A stretch of DNA of 64,000 nt, taken from positions 1 through 64,000 of the forward strand of contig NZ_NEJH01000008.1 in the NCBI RefSeq assembly GCF_002113025.1. The letters are read 5' to 3'. A model generated the notes under the pieces. The model saw only the letters and a list, made by a program, of their open reading frames with translations. It made no database searches and was not told where the DNA came from. Shown one piece after another: positions 9,326 through 18,766 of this stretch (positions are counted from its first letter, which is position 1; every line of letters begins with the position of its first letter). Origin of the DNA: Pseudomonas sp. B28(2017). GTDB lineage: Bacteria > Pseudomonadota > Gammaproteobacteria > Pseudomonadales > Pseudomonadaceae. A program made the position numbers and the translations under genes.

Positions 9326-9695
9326 TTCGTCATCGAGGCTACTGGTCTCTTCGCGAGCAGGCTCGCTCCCACATGGATTTTTGCTGGAGCACAATGTTGT
9401 GTCCAGCGGAGAACCCCTGTGGGAGCGAGCCTGCTCGCGATGGCGTCAGCGGAAACACCAAAATCCTGTCAGTAAGTGACAAATAATGTCACTTCACATT
9501 CCAGTCAGCCCCTTTTCAATCGCCATATCGTTATTCATTAACGGTATTTAAATTTCTATTCTTATATCTATAAAGTCAACCGCCTGCGTACCTGCCGACC
9601 AATCGGCGCGCCGCACGACACGAACCAACACGGGATCTCCGTGAGTTTCTGATCGACGCGCGCGCCTTTGAGCGTGCCGTGCGTGGGAGTGATTT
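9326..9695. promoter_or_regulatory. Intergenic region before the dioxygenase operon
   Basis: This 370-bp gap holds the REP doublet, then from about 9480 an AT-rich segment that probably carries the promoter of the downstream dioxygenase-transporter operon. A 9-bp string ATATCTATA at 9564-9572 also occurs upstream of oscA (58481-58489), which suggests a shared sulfur-linked control element. I see no gene in the gap. Confidence 0.5.
9351..9440. repeat. REP doublet (inverted pair)
   Basis: Two REP copies face each other: TCGCGAGCAGGCTCGCTCCC at 9351-9370 and its inverted partner at 9418-9440. About 45 bp separate them. This is the usual REPIN arrangement in fluorescens-group genomes, here just behind lapC. 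Confidence 0.85.
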
Positions 9696-10583
9696 ATGTC
9701 TGCAGCCTCAGCTTCGCCAGGTATCGCGCCACAATTCTTTGAAATCCGTCCGTTCAGCGGAGCGGTGGGTGCCGAGATCATTGGTCTCGACCTGTCCCGC
9801 CCGCTCAACGATGACGATTTTGCCCGCATTCACCGGGCGCACCTGGACCATCATGTGGTGGTGTTCCGCGACCAGCGCATCACCCCCAAACAGCACATCG
9901 ACTTCAGCCGTCGTTTTGGCGTGTTGCAGATCCATGTGCTCAAGCAGTTCCTGCTGGCAGGGCATCCGGAAATCCTCATCGTTTCCAACATCGTCGAAAA
10001 CGGGCAGAACATCGGGCTGGGTGACGCCGGCAAGTTCTGGCACTCCGATCTCTCCTACAAACAGCTGCCGAGTCTGGGCTCGATGCTGCATGCTCAGGAG
10101 CTGCCGTCGGAGGGCGGCGACACGCTGTTCGCCGACATGCACAAAGCCTGGGACAACCTGCCGCGCGCATTGCGCAATGCCGTTGAAGGTCGCTCGGCCG
10201 CGCACTCCTATACGGCGCGTTACAGCGAAACAAAATTCGAAGGCAACTGGCGCCCGACCCTGACCCCAGAGCAACTCGCCCAGGTCGCCGAAGTGGTGCA
10301 CCCGGTTGTGCGTACCCACCCGGAAAACGGTCGCAAGGCCTTGTTCGTCAGTGAGGGCTTCACCACTCGCATCGTTGGCCTGCCGGAGGACGAGAGCCGG
10401 CAATTGCTGGCCGAGCTCTATGCCCACAGCGTGCTGCCACAAAACATCTACCGCCATCAGTGGCAGCCCCATGACCTGGTGTTCTGGGACAACCGTTCGC
10501 TGATCCACCTTGCCGCCGGATGCCCCACTCATCTGCGCCGCAAGCTGTTTCGCACCACCATTCAGGGCGACGCGCCTTTCTGA
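9696..10583 (+). CDS. TauD/TfdA-family Fe(II)/2-oxoglutarate dioxygenase
   Basis: This 295-residue protein is a non-haem iron oxygenase of the TauD family, which hydroxylates taurine, alkylsulfonates, sulfate esters or related acids so that they decompose. The iron-binding triad is visible: H116 and D118 (in FWHSDLS) and H271 (in NRSLIHLAAG). R286 (KLFRTT) is placed to bind 2-oxoglutarate. The ATG has GGGAG upstream. Three ABC importer genes follow within 20 bp of each other, so the enzyme probably acts on what they bring in. The sequence does not closely resemble AtsK or TauD as I know them, so I give no gene symbol. Confidence 0.88.
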   Translation: MSAASASPGIAPQFFEIRPFSGAVGAEIIGLDLSRPLNDDDFARIHRAHLDHHVVVFRDQRITPKQHIDFSRRFGVLQIHVLKQFLLAGHPEILIVSNIVENGQNIGLGDAGKFWHSDLSYKQLPSLGSMLHAQELPSEGGDTLFADMHKAWDNLPRALRNAVEGRSAAHSYTARYSETKFEGNWRPTLTPEQLAQVAEVVHPVVRTHPENGRKALFVSEGFTTRIVGLPEDESRQLLAELYAHSVLPQNIYRHQWQPHDLVFWDNRSLIHLAAGCPTHLRRKLFRTTIQGDAPF

Positions 10584-10600
10584 TTTGTCGGAGATTGATC

Positions 10601-11626
10601 ATGTCCAAACGTCTTCCATTTGCACCGCTGGCTGCGGCCATCGGCCTGGGTTTCAGCCTGATCGCCGGCAGCCTGGTGGCGCCGACCGTGGCTCATGCCG
10701 AAGGTGAAATCCGCATCGCCGAACAGTTCGGCATCGTTTACCTGCTGCTCAATGTGGTGCGCGATCAGAACCTGATCGAGAAGTACGGCAAGCAGGAAGG
10801 CATCGACATCAAGGTCGACTGGACCCAGCTCTCGGGCGGCGCGGCGGTCAACGATGCGTTGCTCGCAGGCTCGATCGACATTGCCGGCGCCGGTGTCGGT
10901 CCGTTGCTGACCATCTGGGACCGCACCCACGGCAAACAGAACGTCAAGGCCGTGGCCTCCCTCGGCAACTTTCCGTACTACCTGGTGAGCAATAATCCCA
11001 AGGTCAAGACCATCGCCGACTTCACCGAGAAGGACCGCATCGCGGTGCCGGCGGTGGGCGTGTCGGTGCAGTCGCGCTTCCTGCAATACGCGGCTGCCAG
11101 GCAGTGGGGCGACAAGGAGTTCAATCGCCTCGACAAGTACACCATCGCGGTTCCGCATCCCGATGCCACGGCGGCGCTGATTGCCGGTGGCACCGAGTTG
11201 ACCGGACACTTCTCCAACCCGCCATTCCAGGATCAGGCGCTGGAAAACCCGAACGTGCACGTGGTGCTGAACACCTATGACCTGCTCGGCCCGAACTCAC
11301 CGACCGTCCTGTTCGCCACCGAGAAATTCCGCAACGAGAACCCGAAAACCTACAAGGCATTTATCGATGCGCTGACCGAAGCGGCGCAATTCGCGCAGAA
11401 CGACAAGGGCGCGGCAGCCGACACCTACATCCGTGTCACCAAGGCAAAAATCGACCGTGCAGCCTTGCTGAAAATCATCGACAACCCGCAGTTCGAATTC
11501 AGCGTTACGCCAAAAAATACATACCCGTTGGCCGAGTTCCTGTACCGCGTTGGCGCGATCAAAAACAAACCGGATTCGTGGAAGGACTACTTCTTTCAGG
11601 ACGCCAAGCCGCTGCAAGGGAGTTGA
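10601..11626 (+). CDS. NitT/TauT-type ABC transporter substrate-binding protein
   Basis: This is a periplasmic binding protein of 341 residues. The start at 10601 gives a long but typical signal peptide ending APTVAHA (cleavage near residue 33); the in-frame extension upstream lies inside the dioxygenase gene and is unlikely. The fold pattern (EIRIAEQFG, then GGAAVNDALLAGSIDIAGAG) is that of SsuA/TauA-like proteins for sulfonates, sulfate esters or nitrate. It sits 17 bp after the dioxygenase and 5 bp before the ATPase. The substrate is unknown; an organosulfur compound is the best guess from context. Confidence 0.88.
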   Translation: MSKRLPFAPLAAAIGLGFSLIAGSLVAPTVAHAEGEIRIAEQFGIVYLLLNVVRDQNLIEKYGKQEGIDIKVDWTQLSGGAAVNDALLAGSIDIAGAGVGPLLTIWDRTHGKQNVKAVASLGNFPYYLVSNNPKVKTIADFTEKDRIAVPAVGVSVQSRFLQYAAARQWGDKEFNRLDKYTIAVPHPDATAALIAGGTELTGHFSNPPFQDQALENPNVHVVLNTYDLLGPNSPTVLFATEKFRNENPKTYKAFIDALTEAAQFAQNDKGAAADTYIRVTKAKIDRAALLKIIDNPQFEFSVTPKNTYPLAEFLYRVGAIKNKPDSWKDYFFQDAKPLQGS

Positions 11627-11631
11627 CCGAG

Positions 11632-12492
11632 ATGAACGCCCCTTTGCAAGACTACACGGTCAGCAAATCGATCGCGTCAGCCCAGGCGCTGCTGTCGGTC
11701 GATAACGTCAGCCTGGAGTACCGCACGCCACAGCGCGTGGTGCGGGCGACCCATCAAGTCAGTTTCGAAATCGATCCGGCGGACCGTTTTGTCTTGCTCG
11801 GCCCTTCCGGTTGCGGCAAGTCGACGTTGCTCAAGGCTGCTGCCGGCTTCATCCAGCCCGTCGAGGGCGAGATCCGTCTGCAAGGTCAGCGCGTCGATGC
11901 ACCGGGGCCTGACCGTATCGTGGTGTTCCAGGAGTTCGATCAACTGCCGCCGTGGAAAACCGTCAAACAGAACGTGATGTTTCCACTGTTGGCCTCGAAA
12001 ACCCTCAAGGGCAGGGAAGCCGAAGAGCGAGCGCTGCACTATCTGGAAAAAGTCGGCCTGGCGGCGTTTGCCGATGCCTATCCGCACACCTTGTCCGGTG
12101 GCATGAAGGCTCGGGTCGCCATTGCTCGGGCGCTGGCGATGCAGCCGAAAATCCTCCTGATGGACGAACCCTTCGCCGCCCTCGACGCCCTGACCCGGCG
12201 CAAGATGCAGGAAGAACTGCTGCTGCTCTGGGAGGAAGTGCGTTTCACCCTGCTGTTCGTCACGCACTCCATCGAAGAGGCGCTGGTGGTGGGCAACCGC
12301 ATCCTGTTGTTGTCACCGCATCCGGGCCGGGTGCGGGCCGAAGTCCACAGCCATCAGTACGATTTGCACAGCCTTGGCGGCGTGGCGTTTCAGGAGTCGG
12401 CACGGCGCATCCATCGGTTGTTGTTCGATGAAGGTGATGCGGCGAACGCTGAGCATGAACTGGATTTCGCCGACATCCGCATCGCTTATTGA
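11632..12492 (+). CDS. NitT/TauT-type ABC transporter ATPase
   Basis: This is the cytoplasmic ATPase of the importer, 286 residues. It carries a Walker A (GPSGCGKST), a Q-loop (VFQEFDQLPPW), the signature LSGGMKAR, a Walker B (ILLMDEPFAALD) and a switch His in VTHSIEEA. The ATG at 11632 follows the binding-protein stop by a few bases. About 40 residues beyond the core at the C-terminus are typical of SsuB/TauB relatives. Confidence 0.9.
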   Translation: MNAPLQDYTVSKSIASAQALLSVDNVSLEYRTPQRVVRATHQVSFEIDPADRFVLLGPSGCGKSTLLKAAAGFIQPVEGEIRLQGQRVDAPGPDRIVVFQEFDQLPPWKTVKQNVMFPLLASKTLKGREAEERALHYLEKVGLAAFADAYPHTLSGGMKARVAIARALAMQPKILLMDEPFAALDALTRRKMQEELLLLWEEVRFTLLFVTHSIEEALVVGNRILLLSPHPGRVRAEVHSHQYDLHSLGGVAFQESARRIHRLLFDEGDAANAEHELDFADIRIAY

Positions 12493-12513
12493 GCCAGTTG
12501 AGAGGAGGGCCCG

Positions 12514-13380
12514 ATGAGCCATTTATCATCCCCGCGTGAAGAATTCGAAACCGTATTGCCGCCACTGACCAGCGTGCCGCTGGAGCGCGAACTGCCCCTC
12601 GGCCAACGCCTGTGGCAACAGGGCTGGCTGCGCAAAAGCCTGATCCTGATTTTGCTTGCCGTGCTGTGGGAAGCGGTTGCCCGTTATCAGAACAACGATC
12701 TGCTGCTGCCGAGCTTTGTGCAAACCGCTCACGCCTTGTATGACGGCCTGCTCAGCGGAGAATTGCTGGGCAAGGTATGGATTTCCCTGGTGGTGCTGCT
12801 CAAGGGCTACCTGATCGGCATCGTCCTGGCGTTTGCCCTCACTACACTGGCGGTGTCGACCCAGTTCGGTCGCGACCTGTTGAGTACTCTGACTTCAATG
12901 TTCAACCCGTTGCCGGCCATCGCGTTGTTGCCGCTGGCGCTGTTGTGGTTTGGATTAGGGCAGAACAGCCTGATTTTCGTGCTGGTGCATTCGGTGCTCT
13001 GGGCCTTGGCACTGAACACCTACGCCGGGTTCCTCGGGGTCTCGGAAACCCTGCGCATGGCCGGGCGCAACTACGGCCTCAAGGGCATGCATTTCGTGCT
13101 GTTCATCCTGATTCCGGCAGCGCTGCCATCGATCCTCGCCGGCCTGAAGATCGGCTGGGCGTTTGCCTGGCGTACGCTGATTGCCGCTGAGTTGGTGTTT
13201 GGCGCAACCAGCGGCAAGGGCGGATTGGGCTGGTACATTTTTCAGAATCGCAATGAGTTGTACACGGACAAGGTATTTGCCGGGTTGGCGGTGGTGATTC
13301 TGATTGGATTGCTGGTGGAGAATCTGGTGTTCGATGCGTTGGAGCGGGTGACGGTCAGGCGTTGGGGGATGGTTCGTTGA
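12514..13380 (+). CDS. NitT/TauT-type ABC transporter permease
   Basis: This is the membrane component of the importer, 288 residues, with a strong ribosome site (AGAGGAGG). About six membrane helices are visible. The EAA-type loop falls around AGRNYGLKGMHFVLFILIPAALP. The N-terminal ~40 residues are cytoplasmic. It is the last gene of the dioxygenase-importer operon. Confidence 0.9.
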   Translation: MSHLSSPREEFETVLPPLTSVPLERELPLGQRLWQQGWLRKSLILILLAVLWEAVARYQNNDLLLPSFVQTAHALYDGLLSGELLGKVWISLVVLLKGYLIGIVLAFALTTLAVSTQFGRDLLSTLTSMFNPLPAIALLPLALLWFGLGQNSLIFVLVHSVLWALALNTYAGFLGVSETLRMAGRNYGLKGMHFVLFILIPAALPSILAGLKIGWAFAWRTLIAAELVFGATSGKGGLGWYIFQNRNELYTDKVFAGLAVVILIGLLVENLVFDALERVTVRRWGMVR

Positions 13381-13412
13381 CTGTCTGATTGTATGAAGTC
13401 CGCGCTGGCCTC

Positions 13413-13436
13413 TTCGCGGGCAAGACCGCTCGCACA
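13413..13436. repeat. Single degenerate REP copy
   Basis: TTCGCGGGCAAGACCGCTCGCACA is a diverged REP-type palindrome between the permease and the LysR gene. Confidence 0.5.
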
Positions 13437-13500
13437 ATGTCTGAGTGGAGTTTGCTAGCATTGCGTCTGAATCAACAAAAATCAGGCTTGAGTGCTTGTA

Positions 13501-14421
13501 ATGCAACTTCCAGACATGAACCTGTTGGTCGCCCTCGACGCCTTGCTTGACGAGGGCAGTGTGGTGGGCGCCGCGCGGCGGATGAACCTGAGCCCGGCGG
13601 CCATGAGCCGGACTCTGACGCGCATCCGCGAAGCCATTGGCGATCCGATCCTGGTGCGTGCTGGCCGTGGCCTGGTGCCAACCCCCAAGGCGCTGGAATT
13701 GCGCGAGCAGGTGCGCAGCGTGGTGGAACAGGCCGGGTTGCTGTTTCGTTCGGCCGATTCGGTGGAGCTGGGTTCGCTGCGGCGGCGTTTCAGTATTCGG
13801 GCCAACGACTTTTTTGTCGGCGTCTACGGCGGCAAGCTGTTCGACACCCTTGATCGGCAGGCGCCGCACTGCGAATTGCGTTTTGTCCCCGAAGGCGATG
13901 GCGATGATGAGGCGTTGCGCGAAGGGCGGATCGATCTGAGCATCAGCAACACTCGGCCGTTGACCCCCGAAGTGAAGATTCAGAACCTGTTTTCCACCCA
14001 CTTCGTTGGCCTGGTGCGTGAGGATCATCCGCTGTTGGATGAAGAGATCACGGCGGAACGCTATGCCGGTTATTCTCATATCAGCATGTCCCGGCGTGGC
14101 ATTGCCCGGGGGCCGATCGATACGGCACTCAATGCCCTGGGGCTGGAGCGGCGGGTGGCGGTGATCGCGCCAAGCTTTCATGCGGCGATGTTTGCCTTGC
14201 CCGATTCCGACCTGATTCTGCCGGTGCCCAAGGAGGCCTTGCTGAGTGTGCGGCGGCTGGGATTGAAACTGCGCTCGTTCGACCTGCCGATTCCTTTGCC
14301 GACGCTGATGTTGACCCAGGCCTGGCACCCGCGCTTCGACAAGGATCCGGCGCACCGTTGGTTGCGTGAAACGCTGAAAACCTGCTGCGATGAGACGTGG
14401 CTGGCTGCGCAGCCGGGCTGA
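13501..14421 (+). CDS. LysR-family transcriptional regulator
   Basis: This 306-residue protein has an N-terminal winged helix-turn-helix (about residues 6-65, with GSVVGAARRMNLSPAAMSRTL as the recognition region) and a LysR effector-binding domain (about 92-295). The ATG at 13501 was chosen over an in-frame GTG 9 bp upstream; an ATG at 13516 is also possible. It lies between the importer operon and the efflux operon and reads the same way as both, so its target cannot be told from orientation. The efflux genes 157 bp downstream are the likelier target. Confidence 0.88.
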   Translation: MQLPDMNLLVALDALLDEGSVVGAARRMNLSPAAMSRTLTRIREAIGDPILVRAGRGLVPTPKALELREQVRSVVEQAGLLFRSADSVELGSLRRRFSIRANDFFVGVYGGKLFDTLDRQAPHCELRFVPEGDGDDEALREGRIDLSISNTRPLTPEVKIQNLFSTHFVGLVREDHPLLDEEITAERYAGYSHISMSRRGIARGPIDTALNALGLERRVAVIAPSFHAAMFALPDSDLILPVPKEALLSVRRLGLKLRSFDLPIPLPTLMLTQAWHPRFDKDPAHRWLRETLKTCCDETWLAAQPG

Positions 14422-14436
14422 GGTGAACGCAAGACC

Positions 14437-14466
14437 CTGTGGGAGCGAGCAGGCTCGCTCCCACAG
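14437..14466. repeat. REP palindrome
   Basis: Two perfect 14-bp arms (CTGTGGGAGCGAGC and its complement) are separated by AG. The element forms a strong hairpin just behind the LysR gene and may act as a transcript end. Confidence 0.8.
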
Positions 14467-14578
14467 AGGCCTCCTATCATTGCGTTTAGCGCACTTATAA
14501 CCTGCCAATAAGTTGATTTCCGTCAGGCATCACGCTTCCTAGAATGCTTCGGTATTTCCACTCCGGAGCTTGCAGTTC

Positions 14579-16111
14579 ATGACCTCCCTTACGGCGACGG
14601 CACCTGTCGCCGCGGCCAGCACGGCAATCGCTGCACCCGTCTTCGGCCCGCGGATCATCATCGGCCTGGTGGGTGTGCTGCTGGCGGTGCTGGTGTCGGG
14701 CCTGAACGAGATGGTGACCAAAGTCGCCCTGGCCGACATCCGCGGTGCGTTGGCCATCGGCTACGATGAAGGCACCTGGCTGGTGGCCTGTTACGCTGCG
14801 ACTTCGGTGGCGGCCATGGCTTTTGCGCCGTGGTGTGCGGTGACGTTCTCGTTGCGGCGTTTCACCCTGTGCGCCATCAGCCTGTTCGCCCTGTTGGGTG
14901 TGTTGTGCCCCTTCGCCCCGAATTACGAAAGCCTGTTGTTGCTGCGCACCTTGCAAGGGCTGGCCGGCGGCGCATTGCCGCCCATGCTGATGACCGTGGC
15001 CCTGCGGTTTCTGCCTGCCAACGTCAAGTTGTACGGCCTGGCCGGTTATGCCCTGACGGCGACGTTCGGCCCTGGCCTGGGCACGCCATTGGCCGGGTTG
15101 TGGACCGAGTATGTCGGCTGGCAATGGACCTTCTGGCAAATCATCGCCCCGTGCCTGATTGCCATGGCCGCGGTGGCGTATGGTTTACCCCGGGACCCGC
15201 TGCGTCTGGAGCGTTTCAAGTCCTTCAACTGGCGCGGTGTGCTGCTGGGTTTTCCCGCCATCTGCATGTTGGTGATCGGCATTCTGCAGGGCAATCGCCT
15301 GGACTGGTTCGAGTCGAACCTGATCTGCGGATTGCTCGGTGGCGGGCTGTTGCTGCTGGCACTGTTCTTGACCGGCGAGTGGTCGCAGCCGATGCCGTTT
15401 TTCAAGATGCAGATGCTCGGCATCCGCAACCTGTCTTTCGCCCTGCTGACCCTGGCGGGAGTGCTGGTGGTGTTGCAGGCGGTGATCATTATTCCGTCCG
15501 GCTACCTGGCGCAGGTCCAGGGTTATCGCCCGGTGCAGACCGCGCCGATCATGCTGCTGGCGGCGTTGCCGCAATTGATTGCGCTGCCGTTGGTGGCAGC
15601 GCTGTGCAACTTTCGCTGGGTCGATTGCCGCTGGGTATTGGGCCTTGGCCTGAGCATGCTGGCGCTGTCGTGCGTCGGCGGCTCGCAACTGACCTCTGCG
15701 TGGATTCGCGACGATTTCTATGTGCTGCAATGGCTGCAGATTTTCGGTCAGCCCATGGCGGTGTTGCCGCTGCTGATGCTGTCCACCGGCAGTATCCACC
15801 CGATGCAAGGGCCATTCGCATCGGCCTGGTTCAACACCGTCAAAGGCCTGTCGGCGGTCATCGCCACCGGGTTGATCGAGGCGTTGACCACGGCGCGCCT
15901 GCATTTTCACTCGACCATGCTGGTCGATCGCCTCGGCAACTCACCGCTGGCCGAGCGCGACAGCACAAGTCTCGCTCATCGTCTGCATGAGCAAGCGGTG
16001 GTGCTCACCTCCTCCGATCTTTACCTGTGCATGGCCGGTATCGCCGTGACCTTGATCCTGCTGATTTTCTGGCTGCCGACGCGGATCTATCCACCGCGCG
16101 CACCGACCTGA
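14579..16111 (+). CDS. MFS efflux permease, EmrB/DHA2 type
   Basis: This is a drug:proton antiporter of 510 residues with about 14 membrane helices, the DHA2 pattern. The ATG at 14579 (MTSLTATAP) is preferred to an in-frame TTG 9 bp upstream. Motifs seen include LNEMVTKVALADIRGALAIGYDE-like residues in helix 1 and LRTLQGLAGGALPPML after helix 4, the EmrB motif C region. An EmrA-like adaptor and an outer membrane factor follow directly, so the three should form a tripartite pump. The substrate is not evident. Confidence 0.88.
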   Translation: MTSLTATAPVAAASTAIAAPVFGPRIIIGLVGVLLAVLVSGLNEMVTKVALADIRGALAIGYDEGTWLVACYAATSVAAMAFAPWCAVTFSLRRFTLCAISLFALLGVLCPFAPNYESLLLLRTLQGLAGGALPPMLMTVALRFLPANVKLYGLAGYALTATFGPGLGTPLAGLWTEYVGWQWTFWQIIAPCLIAMAAVAYGLPRDPLRLERFKSFNWRGVLLGFPAICMLVIGILQGNRLDWFESNLICGLLGGGLLLLALFLTGEWSQPMPFFKMQMLGIRNLSFALLTLAGVLVVLQAVIIIPSGYLAQVQGYRPVQTAPIMLLAALPQLIALPLVAALCNFRWVDCRWVLGLGLSMLALSCVGGSQLTSAWIRDDFYVLQWLQIFGQPMAVLPLLMLSTGSIHPMQGPFASAWFNTVKGLSAVIATGLIEALTTARLHFHSTMLVDRLGNSPLAERDSTSLAHRLHEQAVVLTSSDLYLCMAGIAVTLILLIFWLPTRIYPPRAPT

Positions 16112-16138
16112 ATGCTCCACTGAAACAGAAGGTTTTTT

Positions 16139-17203
16139 ATGAACACTCAAGCAAAGCAGAAAGTCGCGGTTGCCATGACCGCCGCATTGGCCGTCGGGGT
16201 ATTGCTGTACCTGGCGATGCCTGGCCTGTTCGGCAAGCGTACTCAGCAGAACACCAACGATGCTTATGTCTCGGCGGATTTCACCTTGGTAGTGCCGCGG
16301 GTCGCCGGGTTTATCAAGCAAGTGCTGGTTGAGGACAACCAGCAGGTCAAGGCCGGGCAGTTGCTGGCACTGATCGATGACCGGGATTTGCGCGCGGCCG
16401 CCCAGGCTGCGGATGCCGAAATGCTGGTGGCTGGTGCGCAACTGCAAAACGCCAGGGCGACCCTGGAGCGTCAGGCGTCGGTGATCGCCCAGGCACAATC
16501 CTCGGTGGTGTCGGCCAAGGCGGAAATGGCGTTTGCCGAGCATGAATTGAACCGCTACAACCACCTCGCCGGGGTGGGCGCCGGCACGGTACAAAATGCG
16601 CAGCAGGCGCAAACGCGTATCGACCAGGCCTCTGCGCGGCTGGCCAATGCCACGGCGGTACTGGCGGCGGAGCGCAAGCAAGTGGAGATCCTCACGGCTC
16701 AGCGCGACGCAGCCGAAGGTGGTCTGAAACGGGCGCAAGCGAAGCTGGAAATGGCCGGCTACGAGTTGTCCTATACGAGGATCGTCGCACCACAGGACGG
16801 TATGGTCGGCGAACGCGCGGTGCGGGTCGGCGCCTATGTCACTCCGGGCAGTAAAATCCTCGCCGTGGTGCCGCTGGCACAGGCGTACGTGATGGCCAAT
16901 TTCCAGGAAACCCAACTGACGGATGTGCAGCCGGGGCAGGCTGTACAAGTGCGCGTTGACAGTCTGGGCGGTGCGGCACTGAACGGTCGTGTCGAAAGCA
17001 TTGCGCCGGCCACCGGGGTGACATTCGCCGCGGTCAAACCGGACAACGCCACCGGCAACTTCACCAAGGTGGTACAGCGCATACCGGTGAAAATCGTGCT
17101 GGAGCCGGGACAATCGCTGGCCGAGCGCTTGCGGGTGGGGATGTCGGTGGAGGCGAGTATTGATACGGCCACCGCCAGGGCGAAAGAGGTTGTTCAGCGA
17201 TGA
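16139..17203 (+). CDS. HlyD/EmrA-family efflux adaptor
   Basis: This is the periplasmic membrane fusion protein of the pump, 354 residues. It has one N-terminal membrane helix (about 10-28), the EmrA-type NDAYVSADFTLVVPRVAG lipoyl start, a coiled-coil hairpin (about 85-205) and a beta-barrel C-terminal half. Its stop overlaps the next start by 4 bp (ATGA). Confidence 0.92.
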   Translation: MNTQAKQKVAVAMTAALAVGVLLYLAMPGLFGKRTQQNTNDAYVSADFTLVVPRVAGFIKQVLVEDNQQVKAGQLLALIDDRDLRAAAQAADAEMLVAGAQLQNARATLERQASVIAQAQSSVVSAKAEMAFAEHELNRYNHLAGVGAGTVQNAQQAQTRIDQASARLANATAVLAAERKQVEILTAQRDAAEGGLKRAQAKLEMAGYELSYTRIVAPQDGMVGERAVRVGAYVTPGSKILAVVPLAQAYVMANFQETQLTDVQPGQAVQVRVDSLGGAALNGRVESIAPATGVTFAAVKPDNATGNFTKVVQRIPVKIVLEPGQSLAERLRVGMSVEASIDTATARAKEVVQR

Positions 17204-18687
17204 AGATTTTCGTTGATCGTGCCGACGCCTTCGCGAGCAAGTCGGATCGCCTGATTTTTTCTGCCTTGCTTGTGCTGAGCCTGTCAGCCTGCACCGTCGG
17301 CCCGGACTTTCACAAACCTCAGCCCACACAAATCACCGAATGGTCGAAACCATCAAAGCCAGCCGCCAGCCAAGTAATCGCCGAAACGATGAGCGAGCGC
17401 TGGTGGGACGTGTTCAACGACCCGGAACTCTCGGCCCTCACGCAACGCGCCCTGACCGACAACCTCGACTTGAAGCTCGCCAGCCGCCGCTTGCAGCAAA
17501 GCCGTGCCGTTCGCCAGGTGATCACCGCCAACCGCTATCCGAATACCGTCGCCACGGGAAGTTATGCCCGAAAGCGTAACAGTGGTGAGGGCCTGAGCGA
17601 CCCGTCAGGGCACAACGGCCAATCCGCCTTCAACCTGTGGGATGCCGGCTTTTCCGCCGCCTGGGAGCTGGATTTGTGGGGCCGTGTGCGTCGGGAAACC
17701 GAAGCCGCCGACGCCAACCTGGAAGTCGCCGAGAACGACCGACGCGGTGTGTTGCTGTCGGTGCTGGCCGAAACCGCCCAGGACTACATTCAACTGCGTG
17801 GCGTGCAAAACACCCGGCTCGTCACCGAACAGAATCTCGACGTCGCCCGCCATAGCCTGAAGCTTTCGCAACTGCGCCTGGCCGACGGTGTCGCGACGGA
17901 TCTGGATGTTGCCGAAGCCGCCGCACAGGTGGCGGCCATCGAATCGCGCCTGCCCGCACTGGAGCAGCGCCAGTGGCAACTGGTCAACGCCTTGAGCCTG
18001 TTGATGGGCGAACCGCCCCAGGCATTGGCGGCGCAGTTATCCACAGATGCCCCCGTGCCACAAACCCCGCGACAAGTCGCCATTGGCTTGCCCTCGCAGC
18101 TGGCTGAACGTCGTCCGGACATTCGCCAGGCCGAAGCACGGCTGCATGCCGCCACGGCCAGCATTGGCGTGGCCAAGGGCGATTTCTATCCGCGAATCAC
18201 CCTGTCGGGGAACATCGGTTCCCAGGCCATGCAACTGAGTGATTTTGGTTCCTGGGGTTCGCGTTCGTTCGGGATCGGCCCGCAATTGAGCTTGCCGTTG
18301 CTCGACGGCGGCCGCTTGCGTGGCGTGCTCGATTTGCGTGAAGCACAACAACAGGAAGCGGCTATCGCCTATCAGCAAACCGTGCTGCGCGCCTGGCATG
18401 AAATCGATGACCAGCTGACCACCTACAACGCCAGTCAGTTGCGCCGCGACAACCTGGCTGAAGCCGTGCGCCAGAACCGCATTGCGCTGGACACCGCACA
18501 ACAGCAATACGTTGAGGGCGTGGTGGATTTCGTCACCGTACTCACCGTGCAAGGGGCGTTGCTGGCCACGCAGGAGCAGTGGGTCGAGAGTTCGACCGGT
18601 GTGTCGCTGGCGGCCGTCGGGTTGTACAAGGCGTTGGGTGGAGGTTGGGAGTCGGTGTATCCATTGACCGAGACGGCGCAGCGTTAA
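17200..18687 (+). CDS. NodT-family outer membrane factor lipoprotein
   Basis: This is the outer membrane channel of the EmrAB-like pump, 495 residues. A lipobox LSAC places the lipidated Cys at residue 31. Two OEP repeats follow (about 70-260 and 290-480), with the usual RRPDIRQAEARL phrase at the start of the second. The start overlaps the adaptor stop by 4 bp. Confidence 0.92.
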   Translation: MKIFVDRADAFASKSDRLIFSALLVLSLSACTVGPDFHKPQPTQITEWSKPSKPAASQVIAETMSERWWDVFNDPELSALTQRALTDNLDLKLASRRLQQSRAVRQVITANRYPNTVATGSYARKRNSGEGLSDPSGHNGQSAFNLWDAGFSAAWELDLWGRVRRETEAADANLEVAENDRRGVLLSVLAETAQDYIQLRGVQNTRLVTEQNLDVARHSLKLSQLRLADGVATDLDVAEAAAQVAAIESRLPALEQRQWQLVNALSLLMGEPPQALAAQLSTDAPVPQTPRQVAIGLPSQLAERRPDIRQAEARLHAATASIGVAKGDFYPRITLSGNIGSQAMQLSDFGSWGSRSFGIGPQLSLPLLDGGRLRGVLDLREAQQQEAAIAYQQTVLRAWHEIDDQLTTYNASQLRRDNLAEAVRQNRIALDTAQQQYVEGVVDFVTVLTVQGALLATQEQWVESSTGVSLAAVGLYKALGGGWESVYPLTETAQR

Positions 18688-18766
18688 AACGCAGGCGATG
18701 ATGGCCATCTGCTTGACGCTAATCGCCGCTGCCGTAGACTCCGGTAATCCGAAAGGGAGTACGGTC

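Noticed and set aside
9696-10583. Naming the dioxygenase tauD or atsK
   Set aside because: The active-site residues fit the family, but the sequence outside them does not closely follow either enzyme as I know it, so the substrate stays open.
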